A stretch of DNA of 64,000 bases from Actinernus sp. WN-2022 (taxonomy: Eukaryota > Cnidaria > Anthozoa > Actiniaria > Actinernidae): contig JAOWCC010000033.1 of NCBI GenBank assembly GCA_030867875.1, positions 62,001 to 126,000 of the forward strand, written 5' to 3'. A program made the translations under genes and the position numbers. Below, piece after piece: positions 45,360 through 54,116 of this stretch; the stretch's first letter is position 1; the number at the start of each line of letters is the position of its first letter. The notes beneath the pieces were generated by a model, which was given only the letters and a program-made list of their open reading frames with translations, was not told the origin of the DNA and did no database searches.

Positions 45360-45847
45360 ATCACACGATGACCGAGACAATAGTAACTTGCGATTGGTTG
45401 ATGCGAGGAAAGAACGTGAAATGCATAAGGAAGATTTCGAAGACATCGAAGTACTGCTCTTAACACAACTTTCAAATATCAAAAGGTGTCACCCAATTCG
45501 TTCCATGTTCGAAGTGCGGTAAAGGATGTCGTACGAGTTACGGGCTTTGCTCAGGATGTGGTGCACCTCAACGTCGTCTCATTCTCAATAAGAAGAACCT
45601 TGATATAAAACGTGCTCAGGAGGTGGCTGACCTTGCAGATCCAAATGTGGTGGAACCAGAGAAAGATTCGAATGAGGACCAGATCCGTGCGTTCGACGAG
45701 ATGTTGGATGAATGTCCGATAATTGTGGTGGAACCAAAGAAAGGTTCGAATGTGGCGGACAAGGCGGACGACGAGGCCCTCGTCCGCGAGTTCGACAAGA
45801 TGTTGGCTGACCTAAGGATCCGTGAGAAGTACGACGAGGAAGATTAG
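45360..45847 (+). pseudogene. Zinc-ribbon-like acidic protein, apparently frameshifted
   Basis: One open frame (45360 to about 45475) encodes a charged stretch ending D-F-E-D-I-E-V-L-L-L-T-Q-L-S. A second frame, open from about 45460 to the TAG at 45847, has C-S-K-C-G-K-G-C and C-S-G-C-G (four to five zinc ligands) and then two D-E-M-L/F-D-K-M-L-type acidic repeats. The second frame has no ATG before the ligands, so a small indel near 45470 probably split one gene. Function unknown. Confidence 0.4.
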
Positions 45848-45857
45848 GAATCGCCAC

Positions 45858-45920
45858 ACGAAAAAAAAAAAAAAAGAATGAAGAGAAGTTGTCACGCGAC
45901 CCTCTTTTTTTTTTTTTTCA
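45858..45920. terminator. A-tract/T-tract hairpin ahead of the TFIIB-like gene
   Basis: GAAAAAAAAAAAAAAA and CTCTTTTTTTTTTTTTTT face each other across about 28 bases (AAGAGAAG...), giving a stem of about 16 A-T pairs. It separates the broken zinc-ribbon gene from the next start and could end transcription. Confidence 0.45.
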
Positions 45921-45959
45921 ATTAGACGGATGATAGCCTATAGTATATGCAGCTATATT

Positions 45960-46892
45960 ATGGACGAGCTCATTAGATTGTTTGGTTCGGGAATTTGTGC
46001 AAGCCTGCATATCGAACCGCAGTTGCATATTAACACCGGCGAAACATGTCCTGAATGTCTCTGCCCAATGGAAATACAAGGAACGGAATTCATATGTCTC
46101 ACATGTGGTCTTGTTTCCGAGGCTGAACCATGTGAAGAGACGATCCATGTTGCTAGTAGGTTGCGTATAGTAGGTCCGGATAGCTTTCGGTATCAACATG
46201 ATCTAGACCGTACGTACCCTAAGCAAAGCGACAACAAAGAATTGCAACGACGAACGATACTACGAGAGCTATTGGCGTACAATACTGTTTATAAACGAAA
46301 TTACGACCTCTCGTTCCCTACAAACGTATTAGGAATCGTAGCCGACGCATTCATCCAAGTAAAGAAAGTTTGTATCAAGCGTAGCTATGCTAAGAGAACT
46401 ATTTTAGCTGTCCTACTTTACCAGGCATGTATACAATGCGGGTTCGTACGAACTAAAGGTGAGGTTGCTCGTTTTATGCAACTAAACAATAAAAGCATCT
46501 GTAGCGGAAATGTCTTTCTACGTTCTCTATATGACGACGATAAGATTGATATAGACTTAGATGCCGATCGCATAGCTCCTCACATTGCAACGACTTTCGT
46601 TAAACTCGACCCAAAAGGAGTACCTAAGGATGTCCAACAAATAGTCCACGAGATTGTTAATACAGCAATAGGAAACAATATAGGCACCAGATCAATACTT
46701 AGGACTAAAGTCGTTGGAGCAAGTTACGAGGTGCTGCGTCGTTTGGGATCGTATATGTCTCTTAACGATGTCATTAAACGATGCGATGTACATAAGTATT
46801 CTGTCAAGCATTTTGTCAAGGAGTTGTTTTCTTACTATTCCCACTTTGAGCCAATCTATACTAAGCATGGTCTAACTAGCGATAGGGGTTGA
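45960..46892 (+). CDS. TFIIB-like transcription factor (zinc ribbon plus two cyclin-like repeats)
   Basis: 310 residues from the ATG after TATATT; an in-frame ATG ten codons earlier (45930) is the alternative. C30-P-E-C33 and C46-L-T-C49-G form an N-terminal zinc ribbon. Two helical repeats follow: one around I-L-A-V-L-L-Y-Q-A-C-I-Q-C-G, and one around S-I-L-R-T-K-V-V-G-A-S-Y-E-V-L-R-R-L-G. This is the ribbon-plus-cyclin-fold layout of TFIIB, and of TFIIB-like factors of large DNA viruses. It would recruit RNA polymerase to the element's own promoters. Its presence here is unusual: Polinton-like elements are not generally known for one. It points away from the minus-strand genes that follow. 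Confidence 0.68.
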   Translation: MDELIRLFGSGICASLHIEPQLHINTGETCPECLCPMEIQGTEFICLTCGLVSEAEPCEETIHVASRLRIVGPDSFRYQHDLDRTYPKQSDNKELQRRTILRELLAYNTVYKRNYDLSFPTNVLGIVADAFIQVKKVCIKRSYAKRTILAVLLYQACIQCGFVRTKGEVARFMQLNNKSICSGNVFLRSLYDDDKIDIDLDADRIAPHIATTFVKLDPKGVPKDVQQIVHEIVNTAIGNNIGTRSILRTKVVGASYEVLRRLGSYMSLNDVIKRCDVHKYSVKHFVKELFSYYSHFEPIYTKHGLTSDRG

Positions 46893-47011
46893 CTTCGTAA
46901 AGTGAAAATAAGATCCACGTTTGTTTCTTTCATAGGAAATGTCGATTCTTACCCCACTAGACTGCCAAGTTTTTCTCGCATTTCCTTTTGCACTTCTTGC
47001 TTGAGTTCGGC

Positions 47012-47578
47012 TCAAACCTGATCCGCGCTTTTTTCACCCCCCGCAACCATCGAAGTCTCGCGACGAATTTCAGACCTCATGATCTCATATTTATCTGCTT
47101 CAGCCAGGATGAGACTGTATTCAGAGTCGGATATATTTTCATCACGTAGGGCTTTCGATACTAGATCGCGAATCGTATTAATTTTCGCCCTTGCCAACAT
47201 AGTTGTCCTTTCATGTTTAGAAACCTTCATTCCTAAATTCTTAGCTCCAATGGTAGTAGATGCTGAAATTAATCCACATAGCCCACCAATAACTCCAAGT
47301 GGTAGACCAATCATTATTCCAACCCCGGTTAAGGCTACTCCCAATCCAGATCCAGATAAGATCACAGATAGACCTCCCGTTACCACTGCGATGCAATGGA
47401 CGATTCCTTGAGAACGTGCATATTTCTTACGTACACCTTCGTAGTGCCTTTCTTGATTTTCGATATCCGAAAGCGTATCTCGGACTGTTTGTAGTCTAAA
47501 GTTGTTTCCAGTGCCACTAGCAAGAGATGGATAGATATTTGGTGCCGTTGGAAGTAATTGAATCGAATCACTTGCCAT
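47012..47578 (-). CDS. Conserved small membrane protein of the virus-like block
   Basis: 188 residues. The N terminus has L-L-P-T-A-P-N-I-Y-P. A glycine-rich hydrophobic hairpin spans about 59-112 (probably two membrane passes). The C-terminal third is charged and helical (S-K-H-E-R, D-E-N-I-S-D-S-E-Y). I recall similar proteins as repeated unknowns in cnidarian genomes, beside capsid genes. A virion membrane or minor structural role is inferred. It is 18 bp downstream of the next minus-strand gene, so the two are probably co-transcribed. Confidence 0.6.
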   Translation of the reverse strand: MASDSIQLLPTAPNIYPSLASGTGNNFRLQTVRDTLSDIENQERHYEGVRKKYARSQGIVHCIAVVTGGLSVILSGSGLGVALTGVGIMIGLPLGVIGGLCGLISASTTIGAKNLGMKVSKHERTTMLARAKINTIRDLVSKALRDENISDSEYSLILAEADKYEIMRSEIRRETSMVAGGEKSADQV

Positions 47579-47596
47579 CGTACATATACATATGAT

Positions 47597-48253
47597 TTAC
47601 TCGAGCTTTAATACGTAGCGTATCGGTCGACCGCGGAAGTCTACGATATTTCCTTTATCATCGCGAATTGTCAGGTGAAGGCTGTTTCGTGTTGTACCTA
47701 GAACTCGGACAGGTAGTGGGGGCGTTATAGAATACGTATTTACATCAAACCAGACTTTAACGCTAGTCAGTACATTCGATCGCTTTCCTTCTAGTAGAGA
47801 GAAACTGGAATCCACCACATTGCAGAATACGTACATTGTGTTGATATCTTTGATCACCAGGTCATAGTGTCCAACTTTTAGCGATACGTTTCCCCCCACA
47901 TCTTCATTTCCTTCGATACCCAATAGTTCGCAGAGATTTTTACTGAACTTGATTGGTTTCTGAACCTTTAGGATCCAATCCCTCTTACTGCCTCTATTTA
48001 TAAAGCTTACGACTTTATTCAATACAGCTTCATTGAAGAAGGGCTTGAGTGTACGTATATTATGAGACCCCGGATAGATTTTGTATGGGAACCCTACACC
48101 TCCGGTATCCCACTCAAACGTAGCCTCCGTTTCTAGGTTCCACCAACTGTTCTCAAAAGTAACCTCAACTAGCGAAATATTATTGATAAGAATGGGTCGA
48201 TCGAAGTAGACAGTATGGTCAGCCGATGTGGTGGTGACATATAAGAGAACCAT
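47597..48253 (-). CDS. Candidate minor capsid (penton-like, beta-rich) protein
   Basis: 218 residues from the ATG at 48253. A longer frame from 48295 is possible but would run into the divergent promoter. The sequence is dominated by short beta-type strands and ends N-S-L-H-L-T-I-R-D-D-K-G-N-I-V-D-F-R-G-R-P-I-R-Y. I associate that I-x-D-x-x-G-x-x-x-D-F-x-G-x-P-I ending with single-jelly-roll minor capsid proteins of Polinton-type elements. It is paired head-to-head with the 525-residue gene, 43 bp apart. Confidence 0.5.
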   Translation of the reverse strand: MVLLYVTTTSADHTVYFDRPILINNISLVEVTFENSWWNLETEATFEWDTGGVGFPYKIYPGSHNIRTLKPFFNEAVLNKVVSFINRGSKRDWILKVQKPIKFSKNLCELLGIEGNEDVGGNVSLKVGHYDLVIKDINTMYVFCNVVDSSFSLLEGKRSNVLTSVKVWFDVNTYSITPPLPVRVLGTTRNSLHLTIRDDKGNIVDFRGRPIRYVLKLE

Positions 48254-48296
48254 CTTATATATTGAAGTTATAACTATGTATACGTATAGCTTCAAT
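48254..48296. promoter_or_regulatory. 43-bp bidirectional promoter with mirrored TTCAATAT motifs
   Basis: On the plus strand CTTCAATATG overlaps the start codon of the right gene. On the minus strand CTTCAATATATAAG sits just before the ATG of the left gene. The two are exact mirror images around TATAACTATGTATACGTATA. Confidence 0.6.
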
Positions 48297-49877
48297 ATGT
48301 CTCATAAAGTTAATTTCAAAGGTGATTGGGGTGACTATATCGCACCTCGCAATGCAAAGGCTTTCGAGATCTTTAAGGAAAAATATCCCCACGTGGACTT
48401 CGAGAAGTTCTCAGCTAGGACAACAGCATCCAACATACATGATGAGTCAACATACGAGACTAAGATCATGTTTTACTATGGGGGGCAACATTGGGATATG
48501 GGTGGTCTCATACCAGCAGATGTTCGAAGACGTGTCAATAGCGCGCTATGGGATGTGCATGGAGGTTTCCCATCTACGTTGACACTAAACAAAGGTGTGA
48601 AATATCCTATTCAAGCAGTTCCTTTTACCGAACCGGCACAAGATATCGATCTCACTAATCTATGGATATACGTCACACCAACAAAAAGGTTCAATGCAGG
48701 CGTTCCTAACGTATTCAAAGAGACCACCGTAAAGCATGTGACAGCAAATGAGTCTCATTTATGGTTATCAGGTCCGGATTTCAAATATTGGCCTCAACAA
48801 TTGAATTTCGCAACGTGGTGTGCAACTTCTGGATGTGGAGTATCATTGGCAGATCCTACTTTCGAAACATATCCACCGGTCATTCAAGGGTTCCTACGAT
48901 TTCACGATTATTTCACAATACGAAGAATTCTGCATGAACTTGGTGGTACTCATGGAGTTCCTCTACCTGGTGACCGCGCTTTCAAACAACTCGATAACCT
49001 CTATAGCAAATCAGCTCTTGAGAAATTGTGTATCGAATTTGGTATATCTCGAACACCAGACTTCCGATGGTATGGAGGTAGGAATCACGGATTAGGAGAT
49101 GTATTCCTTTTGTATGGTGATGGCTACAAAAATGTTCATGTAATCCGAGGCTACGACAAAGAAGCAGACAATTATCCCAACCACAATAATTTGTTTACAG
49201 ATGAAGGAGGTAAGGAGGATATGGGAAATCTGGTATCCTTTATTCGGAACGATGAACACAAAGGGAAACAATACAATTGGTTTACGCCACCAATTGGTAA
49301 AGGGTTAACGAATGCTGGATTAGGTAGATTGAATCGATCTGTTGAGGCTTTTGGATATTGCATTCTAGGCGCTCAAAACGATCTTAACCAATCCCTCATA
49401 GACAGTTTCAATGTCAAAGAAAAGTTCAAGAGCTTGGTCGAAGGCGCCATTCTTGAAAACAATTTAGTGGTGAGTTATGAAAACTATCTTACAGCCATAC
49501 TACACACACGTAAGAGATTAGATCTAGCAATAGCTATAGGCGTACGATTATTACCAAGCAATCTTGAGTACTACCTCAGCAAGAAGGATGGCTATAGGAA
49601 TCCAATCCCGAACGCCACGAAAGATATGGTGTTAGGTGTAAACAACGTTAATGGAGATGTTCGCGAAACCGAATCCCCACCACCAGATATGGAAGGGAAG
49701 AAACGAAAGAAGCAATTACCACATAACGCAAAGCAACAATTACCATATAGCGTAAAGCAACGATTACCACAACGAGTTCCACGTAGTCCTACTCCACAAC
49801 ACGAGACCAATCTATTGCAGGAGCTGGAATTGCATGGATGTTATTTCGTTAACGTCGTTTGTATTGCTCTATTGTGA
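48297..49877 (+). CDS. Conserved unknown protein of the virus-like block (525 residues)
   Basis: Starts at the ATG in TTCAATATG; an upstream in-frame ATG at 48228 would overlap the neighbouring gene. The body is Trp-, Tyr- and His-rich with blocks N-F-A-T-W-C-A-T-S-G-C-G, F-H-D-Y-F-T-I-R-R-I-L and C-I-E-F-G-I. The last 70 residues are basic and proline-rich with K-Q-x-L-P repeats, ending in a short hydrophobic tail. I believe this is a recurrent unknown family in invertebrate genomes, but I cannot name a fold. Its place among structural genes suggests a virion protein; that is inference. Its 3' end overlaps the convergent gene by 29 bp. Confidence 0.6.
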   Translation: MSHKVNFKGDWGDYIAPRNAKAFEIFKEKYPHVDFEKFSARTTASNIHDESTYETKIMFYYGGQHWDMGGLIPADVRRRVNSALWDVHGGFPSTLTLNKGVKYPIQAVPFTEPAQDIDLTNLWIYVTPTKRFNAGVPNVFKETTVKHVTANESHLWLSGPDFKYWPQQLNFATWCATSGCGVSLADPTFETYPPVIQGFLRFHDYFTIRRILHELGGTHGVPLPGDRAFKQLDNLYSKSALEKLCIEFGISRTPDFRWYGGRNHGLGDVFLLYGDGYKNVHVIRGYDKEADNYPNHNNLFTDEGGKEDMGNLVSFIRNDEHKGKQYNWFTPPIGKGLTNAGLGRLNRSVEAFGYCILGAQNDLNQSLIDSFNVKEKFKSLVEGAILENNLVVSYENYLTAILHTRKRLDLAIAIGVRLLPSNLEYYLSKKDGYRNPIPNATKDMVLGVNNVNGDVRETESPPPDMEGKKRKKQLPHNAKQQLPYSVKQRLPQRVPRSPTPQHETNLLQELELHGCYFVNVVCIALL

Positions 49878-50619
49878 TCACCACTATAGCTACGATGAAT
49901 AACCAAACGTTCTCTGCTAATACTCCTAGAGCTTTACCGGCCATAGTAAATATGAAATTCGCAATTGATCCAATCATTCCAGGTAGTATCTGTCCAAGTT
50001 TCTTTCCCATTTCCTTTAACAAATCACCCGTCGTTTTTAATCCCTTCTTTATTGTATCTACCACTTTATCGATACCATCTTTTACTGGTTTCGGTACGGA
50101 TCTCGATAATTGGGAAACTATTACACTAACGATGACACTAATAGCAGTTGTCACCGCAAGAACGGTCATTCCATATCTTTTGAAAATATATTTGATCCTA
50201 TCTCGGAGTGGCATACTATTTTCTAGGTCTTCGATTCCTTGCTCGTTTTCATCAATACTTCTACTATCCTCAGAAAGAATTAATTCTAATTCTGGTATAT
50301 CAGCAACAATTGTATTAGGGTCTCGTATTCTAACTTGTTCTTGCTCGATGTCGACAGACAACGCATTATTCTCTTGTCTCAATGCATTTAGCTTATTTTC
50401 TATATCTCTAGAAATTTTGTTAGGATCGAGTACTGCCATTAGACCTTTGGATAAATTCCTAGTTACATTATTGTCTTTGGTGATGAATTGACGCCATTTC
50501 GAACTCTTATCATTCAATTGTCGGATGTATGTATCTCCCTTTAAATTAATCCCGACCTCTAGATCACTTGTTTCCGTATTTGGAAAGTGTTTAAGGACTT
50601 CCATCCACGCACTTCTCAT
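49849..50619 (-). CDS. Coiled-coil protein with C-terminal membrane segments
   Basis: 256 residues. 66-135 is a likely coiled coil (N-K-L-N-A-L-R-Q-E-N-N and E-N-E-Q-G-I-E-D-L-E-N). A first membrane helix lies at about 150-169 after K-Y-I-F-K-R-Y-G. An amphipathic Lys-rich stretch follows (171-209), then L-P-G-M-I-G and a second hydrophobic run at 212-250, ending K-R-R. The layout resembles viral membrane or fusion-type proteins, but no family function is known to me. Downstream of, and 27 bp from, the charged gene at 50647. Confidence 0.58.
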   Translation of the reverse strand: MRSAWMEVLKHFPNTETSDLEVGINLKGDTYIRQLNDKSSKWRQFITKDNNVTRNLSKGLMAVLDPNKISRDIENKLNALRQENNALSVDIEQEQVRIRDPNTIVADIPELELILSEDSRSIDENEQGIEDLENSMPLRDRIKYIFKRYGMTVLAVTTAISVIVSVIVSQLSRSVPKPVKDGIDKVVDTIKKGLKTTGDLLKEMGKKLGQILPGMIGSIANFIFTMAGKALGVLAENVWLFIVAIVVITIEQYKRR

Positions 50620-50646
50620 AAGCGAGACCGTAATGTAATACTCATT

Positions 50647-51336
50647 TTATGGGTTTCTAGTGTTCGATGTGGTTGTATCAGGTACCAAATTCTGAAGCTT
50701 CATCAACATGGCGTTCTCAACTTGCTTTTTATTCGCTATTATCATCTCCTTAGCTACCTCTTTTCGATTAGGACCCAAGATTTTTTTTAGATCGGTACTA
50801 ATCATCTCATTCAGTACTCTGTCTTTACCTTCACCAATGAATAGATGCGTAAAGGGGTTTTTGCTTCCAAGTTTGCGAATGGAGAGTTCTTTGTCTGTAT
50901 AGGATATCTCAAAACCCTCTAGACGACCAATGTCTTCATATTCTTCCTTTACCATACCAACCAGAATCCTTTTTGCCTCTTCCGAAAAGTAGTCTTGTTT
51001 GAATTCGAATTTTTGGACGAATCCATCAGTTATGTCCCTAGTGAACGAGGTTTCCTGGTACTTCGGTCTAGCGCCTTCTGCGGCGAAGTTACGAAGTGGT
51101 ATCTGCTCACTACCTCCAGCTTCATCTTGATCATCACCCAATAAGTAAGCCATGTATCTTCGTTGTCGTTGGTCTTCTCGTCGTCGTTCATCTTCTTGTC
51201 GTAATTCTTCTAGTACTCGTAATTCTTCTTCTTCTTGTCGTCGTTCTTCTCGTCGCCGATCATCTTGTCGTTCTTCTTCTTCGTGTCTATCAGACGCATC
51301 ATCATGACCCGCATCAAAACCACCCTCGCCTTCCAT
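50647..51336 (-). CDS. Charged coiled-coil protein, divergent to the capsid gene
   Basis: 229 residues from the ATG within TTCAATATG. Residues 10-65 are almost all Glu, Arg, Asp and Gln (R-R-E-E-R-R-Q-E-E-E), a single long charged helix. The C-terminal 140 residues look globular, with a final K-x2-V-E-N-A helix. Function unknown; a tegument-like or scaffold role beside the capsid gene is only a guess. Confidence 0.55.
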   Translation of the reverse strand: MEGEGGFDAGHDDASDRHEEEERQDDRRREERRQEEEELRVLEELRQEDERRREDQRQRRYMAYLLGDDQDEAGGSEQIPLRNFAAEGARPKYQETSFTRDITDGFVQKFEFKQDYFSEEAKRILVGMVKEEYEDIGRLEGFEISYTDKELSIRKLGSKNPFTHLFIGEGKDRVLNEMISTDLKKILGPNRKEVAKEMIIANKKQVENAMLMKLQNLVPDTTTSNTRNP

Positions 51337-51370
51337 ATTGAACATAACCATACATCTTCATATATTCAAC
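51337..51370. promoter_or_regulatory. 34-bp bidirectional promoter with mirrored TTCAAYAT motifs
   Basis: TTCAACATG overlaps the start of the capsid gene to the right; TTCAATATG overlaps the start of the charged protein gene to the left. It has the same arrangement as at 48254-48296. Confidence 0.6.
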
Positions 51371-52606
51371 ATGATATCGTCGAAGTTGATTCCCCAACAA
51401 GCACGAAGAGAGCCTCGCGCACTCAAAGCTCAACGAACTCTTTATAGGAAAACTTTCACTCCATCATCTGCTAATCCGGACGAGACTCTCTATGTGGACG
51501 TACCAAAGCTGGGAGAAAACATCGTATTAGTACCTGGTAGCCTAGCACTAATAGGTGAAATCGTATTGTCTGGTGGACATGCCAATAATCGTGTTGTCAA
51601 TAATGTTGGACGTTGCTTGGTCATACATCGAATCTGTAAGATGGGAGCTGAAATAATAGAAGACACTGCTCGGTCAGATCTCTTACAGACATATTCCGAT
51701 CTATACCTATCCACGCAGGAGAGAGAATCGAGAGTACAACAAGGTATCCAATCAGAGAATGCGAATAAGCTACGATCGAAGGCTGGCGATGCAGGTACTT
51801 CAGATTCTGGTGAGAACGCACTCCTAGTTGCGTATGGTTCCAAATATAGAATTTCGTTAGACGTTGATATTCTGACGCAACATGGAGTCCTATATCCACA
51901 CCCACTGGAAAACACTATTTCGTTCGAGTTGACTCTAGCTCGTGCCATCGATATAATCATTGGATCAGATGCAACGAAGATAGGTACGTACAAGCTCAAC
52001 AACATCCAGTTAGAATACGAAGCAATCAAGAATGAAACGCTGGCTGGGAGCGTACTTCACACATACGAGAAAGGTACTGCATTCCTATACGATCACTCTG
52101 TTCACTTCATGACAGTGCCTATCGCCAAGTCATCGGATACTTTGATATCCCAGAACGTCAACGTTCCACGACGATCCTTCGCTGGGTTGCTTCTACTATT
52201 CGTAGATCCACACACTGCTGGTACGCGAGATAGTGAATCATTCTCGAATCCAGATATTCTGAAGATAGAAGTAGATGTCAATGGAGTTCCAAATAGATTC
52301 TTCCCTGGCGGTATGTTGCCACCAGATTTTTGGGAGGCAGCAAAAGGATGGTTTGCTACATCCAATACTTCCATGACTCCTACCAAATTTCACAACAACA
52401 GATTCGCTATTCTAATCGATTGTCGCACAGCAAAAGATTCCACAGTTCATGGCGATGGAATGGCACAAACAGGTGGCGGAAAGGATATCGACATTCGTAT
52501 ACATAGAACTGCAAAAGGTGGTGGAAAGGTAAACATGCACATCTACGTTCTCGCAGATGCTCAACTCACTATATTGAACAGAGAACTGCAGAGTATAACA
52601 TACTAA
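51371..52606 (+). CDS. Candidate major capsid protein (double jelly-roll type)
   Basis: 411 residues from the ATG in TTCAACATG. Blocks include V-N-N-V-G-R-C-L-V-I-H-R, S-D-L-Y-L-S-T-Q-E-R-E, G-V-L-Y-P-H-P-L-E-N-T-I-S-F-E-L-T-L-A, N-I-Q-L-E-Y-E, N-V-P-R-R-S-F-A-G-L-L-L-L-F-V and N-P-D-I-L-K-I-E-V-D-V-N-G-V-P-N. Two beta-rich halves, the length and the N-G-V-P-N block fit the hexon-like capsid family of Polinton/adintovirus-type elements. It would form the icosahedral shell. The frame is fully intact, and its TAA overlaps the ATPase ATG (TAATG), as in capsid-packaging gene pairs. Confidence 0.65.
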   Translation: MISSKLIPQQARREPRALKAQRTLYRKTFTPSSANPDETLYVDVPKLGENIVLVPGSLALIGEIVLSGGHANNRVVNNVGRCLVIHRICKMGAEIIEDTARSDLLQTYSDLYLSTQERESRVQQGIQSENANKLRSKAGDAGTSDSGENALLVAYGSKYRISLDVDILTQHGVLYPHPLENTISFELTLARAIDIIIGSDATKIGTYKLNNIQLEYEAIKNETLAGSVLHTYEKGTAFLYDHSVHFMTVPIAKSSDTLISQNVNVPRRSFAGLLLLFVDPHTAGTRDSESFSNPDILKIEVDVNGVPNRFFPGGMLPPDFWEAAKGWFATSNTSMTPTKFHNNRFAILIDCRTAKDSTVHGDGMAQTGGGKDIDIRIHRTAKGGGKVNMHIYVLADAQLTILNRELQSITY

Positions 52607-53244
52607 TGGATTCCTTGGTAGAACACATACCATTCAACGCACTCATAGTAGGTCCAACAAACTGTGGAAAGACCGCATTTCTCATAGAGCAACTTCGTGG
52701 AGCATTTCGCGGTAAGTTCGATTATATAGTATTAATATGTCCTACGCATGCGCACAACAAAACCTATCGTGGATTTGCCAATCGAGATCCACACTTCTAC
52801 GTTATGTCACCATCGCAGGATGCTATCAATACAGCACTAGAGGTTTGCGCAACCTTTTGGTCTGGAACCAATACGCTATTGATTCTAGATGATTGTGCCG
52901 CCTCAAAAGACGTAAAACGAAGAACTGACAAGTTAGTAGATCTAGCATTCTCTGCTCGACATATAGGACTATCTATTTGGGTGCTATCCCAACAATTAAC
53001 GAGTATATGCAAACCTTTCCGCGAGAACGTAGCGGTAGTAGTTGCCTTTCATACCGCATCTATTATAGATGGTAAAAAGATACTTGAAGACCACGGAGGA
53101 TCGCAAGAATGTAATGAGTTACGAGTAGTACTTCGGTCCCACAAGTTTGCTCGCATATGTTTTTGTTTACGGCATCCTTTTATGGTCATGTTAGAGCTAC
53201 CCGCACCTATAATGTATCATAATGAGCGAGAAAGAAATACTTGA
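52606..53244 (+). CDS. A32-type genome-packaging ATPase
   Basis: 212 residues, FtsK/HerA-like P-loop enzyme. Walker A is G16-P-T-N-C-G-K22-T23. Walker B is L-L-I-L-D-D at 91-96, and the following helix-strand holds S-I-W-V-L-S-Q-Q (123-130), the sensor-like block. It would use ATP to pump DNA into the capsid. The length is typical of the short packaging ATPases of Polintons and related viruses. The start overlaps the capsid stop and the end overlaps the next gene by 23 bp, so all three are likely translated from one or overlapping transcripts. Confidence 0.85.
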   Translation: MDSLVEHIPFNALIVGPTNCGKTAFLIEQLRGAFRGKFDYIVLICPTHAHNKTYRGFANRDPHFYVMSPSQDAINTALEVCATFWSGTNTLLILDDCAASKDVKRRTDKLVDLAFSARHIGLSIWVLSQQLTSICKPFRENVAVVVAFHTASIIDGKKILEDHGGSQECNELRVVLRSHKFARICFCLRHPFMVMLELPAPIMYHNERERNT

Positions 53245-53848
53245 GATGATAGGCGAGGATGTAACAGGTCCGCCACCAAAAATAGATGACGATGCAACGG
53301 ACAACCGGGAAGCACTTTCCATTTTGGCTGCAACTGGTACGACGAAAGAATACCTAGGAAAGAACTTATCTCTAGGAGACGTTACTAGACTACCCGAAAA
53401 AGAAGTAGATAAGTTATATAGAAGATACCAGGCCGTTCTAGCTCAGCAAATAACGGGGAATCTAACCGATGGTATCACGCGTTTAGCTACCCGACTAGTT
53501 GCATACCTAATACCTATAGATTCTCAAGAAGCACTGATGCTAGTCCTACAAGGAGACCGCATAATCCGCAATGAGATCAGTGCTGCGACTGGCCTGTTAT
53601 CACTTAAAGCAGGTCGCTTCGTAGCATTAGCTTGCGTCTTATTCCACGTATCTGGTCACATAGTCATTCCTAGTAGCTCCGTTACCACACCTATTGAACC
53701 TTCGCATATATCTTCTATATCGAAGCAGGATGGAGGAACAGACGGATCGTATAACTGCAGATCCTCCGAAGACTGCACCTGGAAAAAAAGAAAAGAATCC
53801 AAAACGCGTTGCTGCTGGAAAAGCATTTGCGGCAAGCGTCAAACTTAG
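53222..53848 (+). CDS. Conserved unknown protein after the ATPase
   Basis: 208 residues. A helical body (R-L-P-E-K-E-V-D-K-L-Y-R-R-Y-Q-A-V) is followed by I-P-I-D-S-Q-E-A-L and a hydrophobic segment at about 131-151. The last 50 residues, after P-S-S-S, are low-complexity and Cys/Lys-rich. That tail overlaps the next gene by 119 bp in another frame and may be a read-on of no importance. I recognise the middle as a recurrent unknown beside such ATPases. Confidence 0.55.
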   Translation: MSEKEILEMIGEDVTGPPPKIDDDATDNREALSILAATGTTKEYLGKNLSLGDVTRLPEKEVDKLYRRYQAVLAQQITGNLTDGITRLATRLVAYLIPIDSQEALMLVLQGDRIIRNEISAATGLLSLKAGRFVALACVLFHVSGHIVIPSSSVTTPIEPSHISSISKQDGGTDGSYNCRSSEDCTWKKRKESKTRCCWKSICGKRQT

Positions 53849-54080
53849 CAAAGAGGCTCTAAAGCGGGAGTTGGAACGCGAAAGTGAATCATGTAAAGAA
53901 ACTAACGTTACTAGATCACTACTAGATGTGTCTACTAATACTACCCTAACGGCCATTGGCGTAGGTGCTGCATTGGTTGGCGTATACTACCAATATAAAA
54001 GATACAGATGCGACGCAAGTACGATACGACCCGCAAGTCCAGTAGAGACTAGGAAGGCGACACTACCAGATATGGAGTAG
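53730..54080 (+). CDS. Small basic single-pass membrane protein
   Basis: 116 residues from the ATG at 53730 (an upstream ATG at 53694 adds 12). The N terminus is Lys-rich with N-P-K-R-V-A-A-G-K-A-F-A-A; one membrane helix lies at about 72-86 (T-L-T-A-I-G-V-G-A-A-L-V-G-V); the tail is short. It could be a DNA-condensing or virion membrane protein; no function is known. Confidence 0.5.
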   Translation: MEEQTDRITADPPKTAPGKKEKNPKRVAAGKAFAASVKLSKEALKRELERESESCKETNVTRSLLDVSTNTTLTAIGVGAALVGVYYQYKRYRCDASTIRPASPVETRKATLPDME

Positions 54081-54116
54081 CATTTAAAGATTGAAATCAT
54101 AAGTAGTATAGCGACG

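Noticed and set aside
49859..50491. 210-residue plus-strand frame
   Set aside because: Shadow of the coiled-coil membrane protein gene on the other strand.
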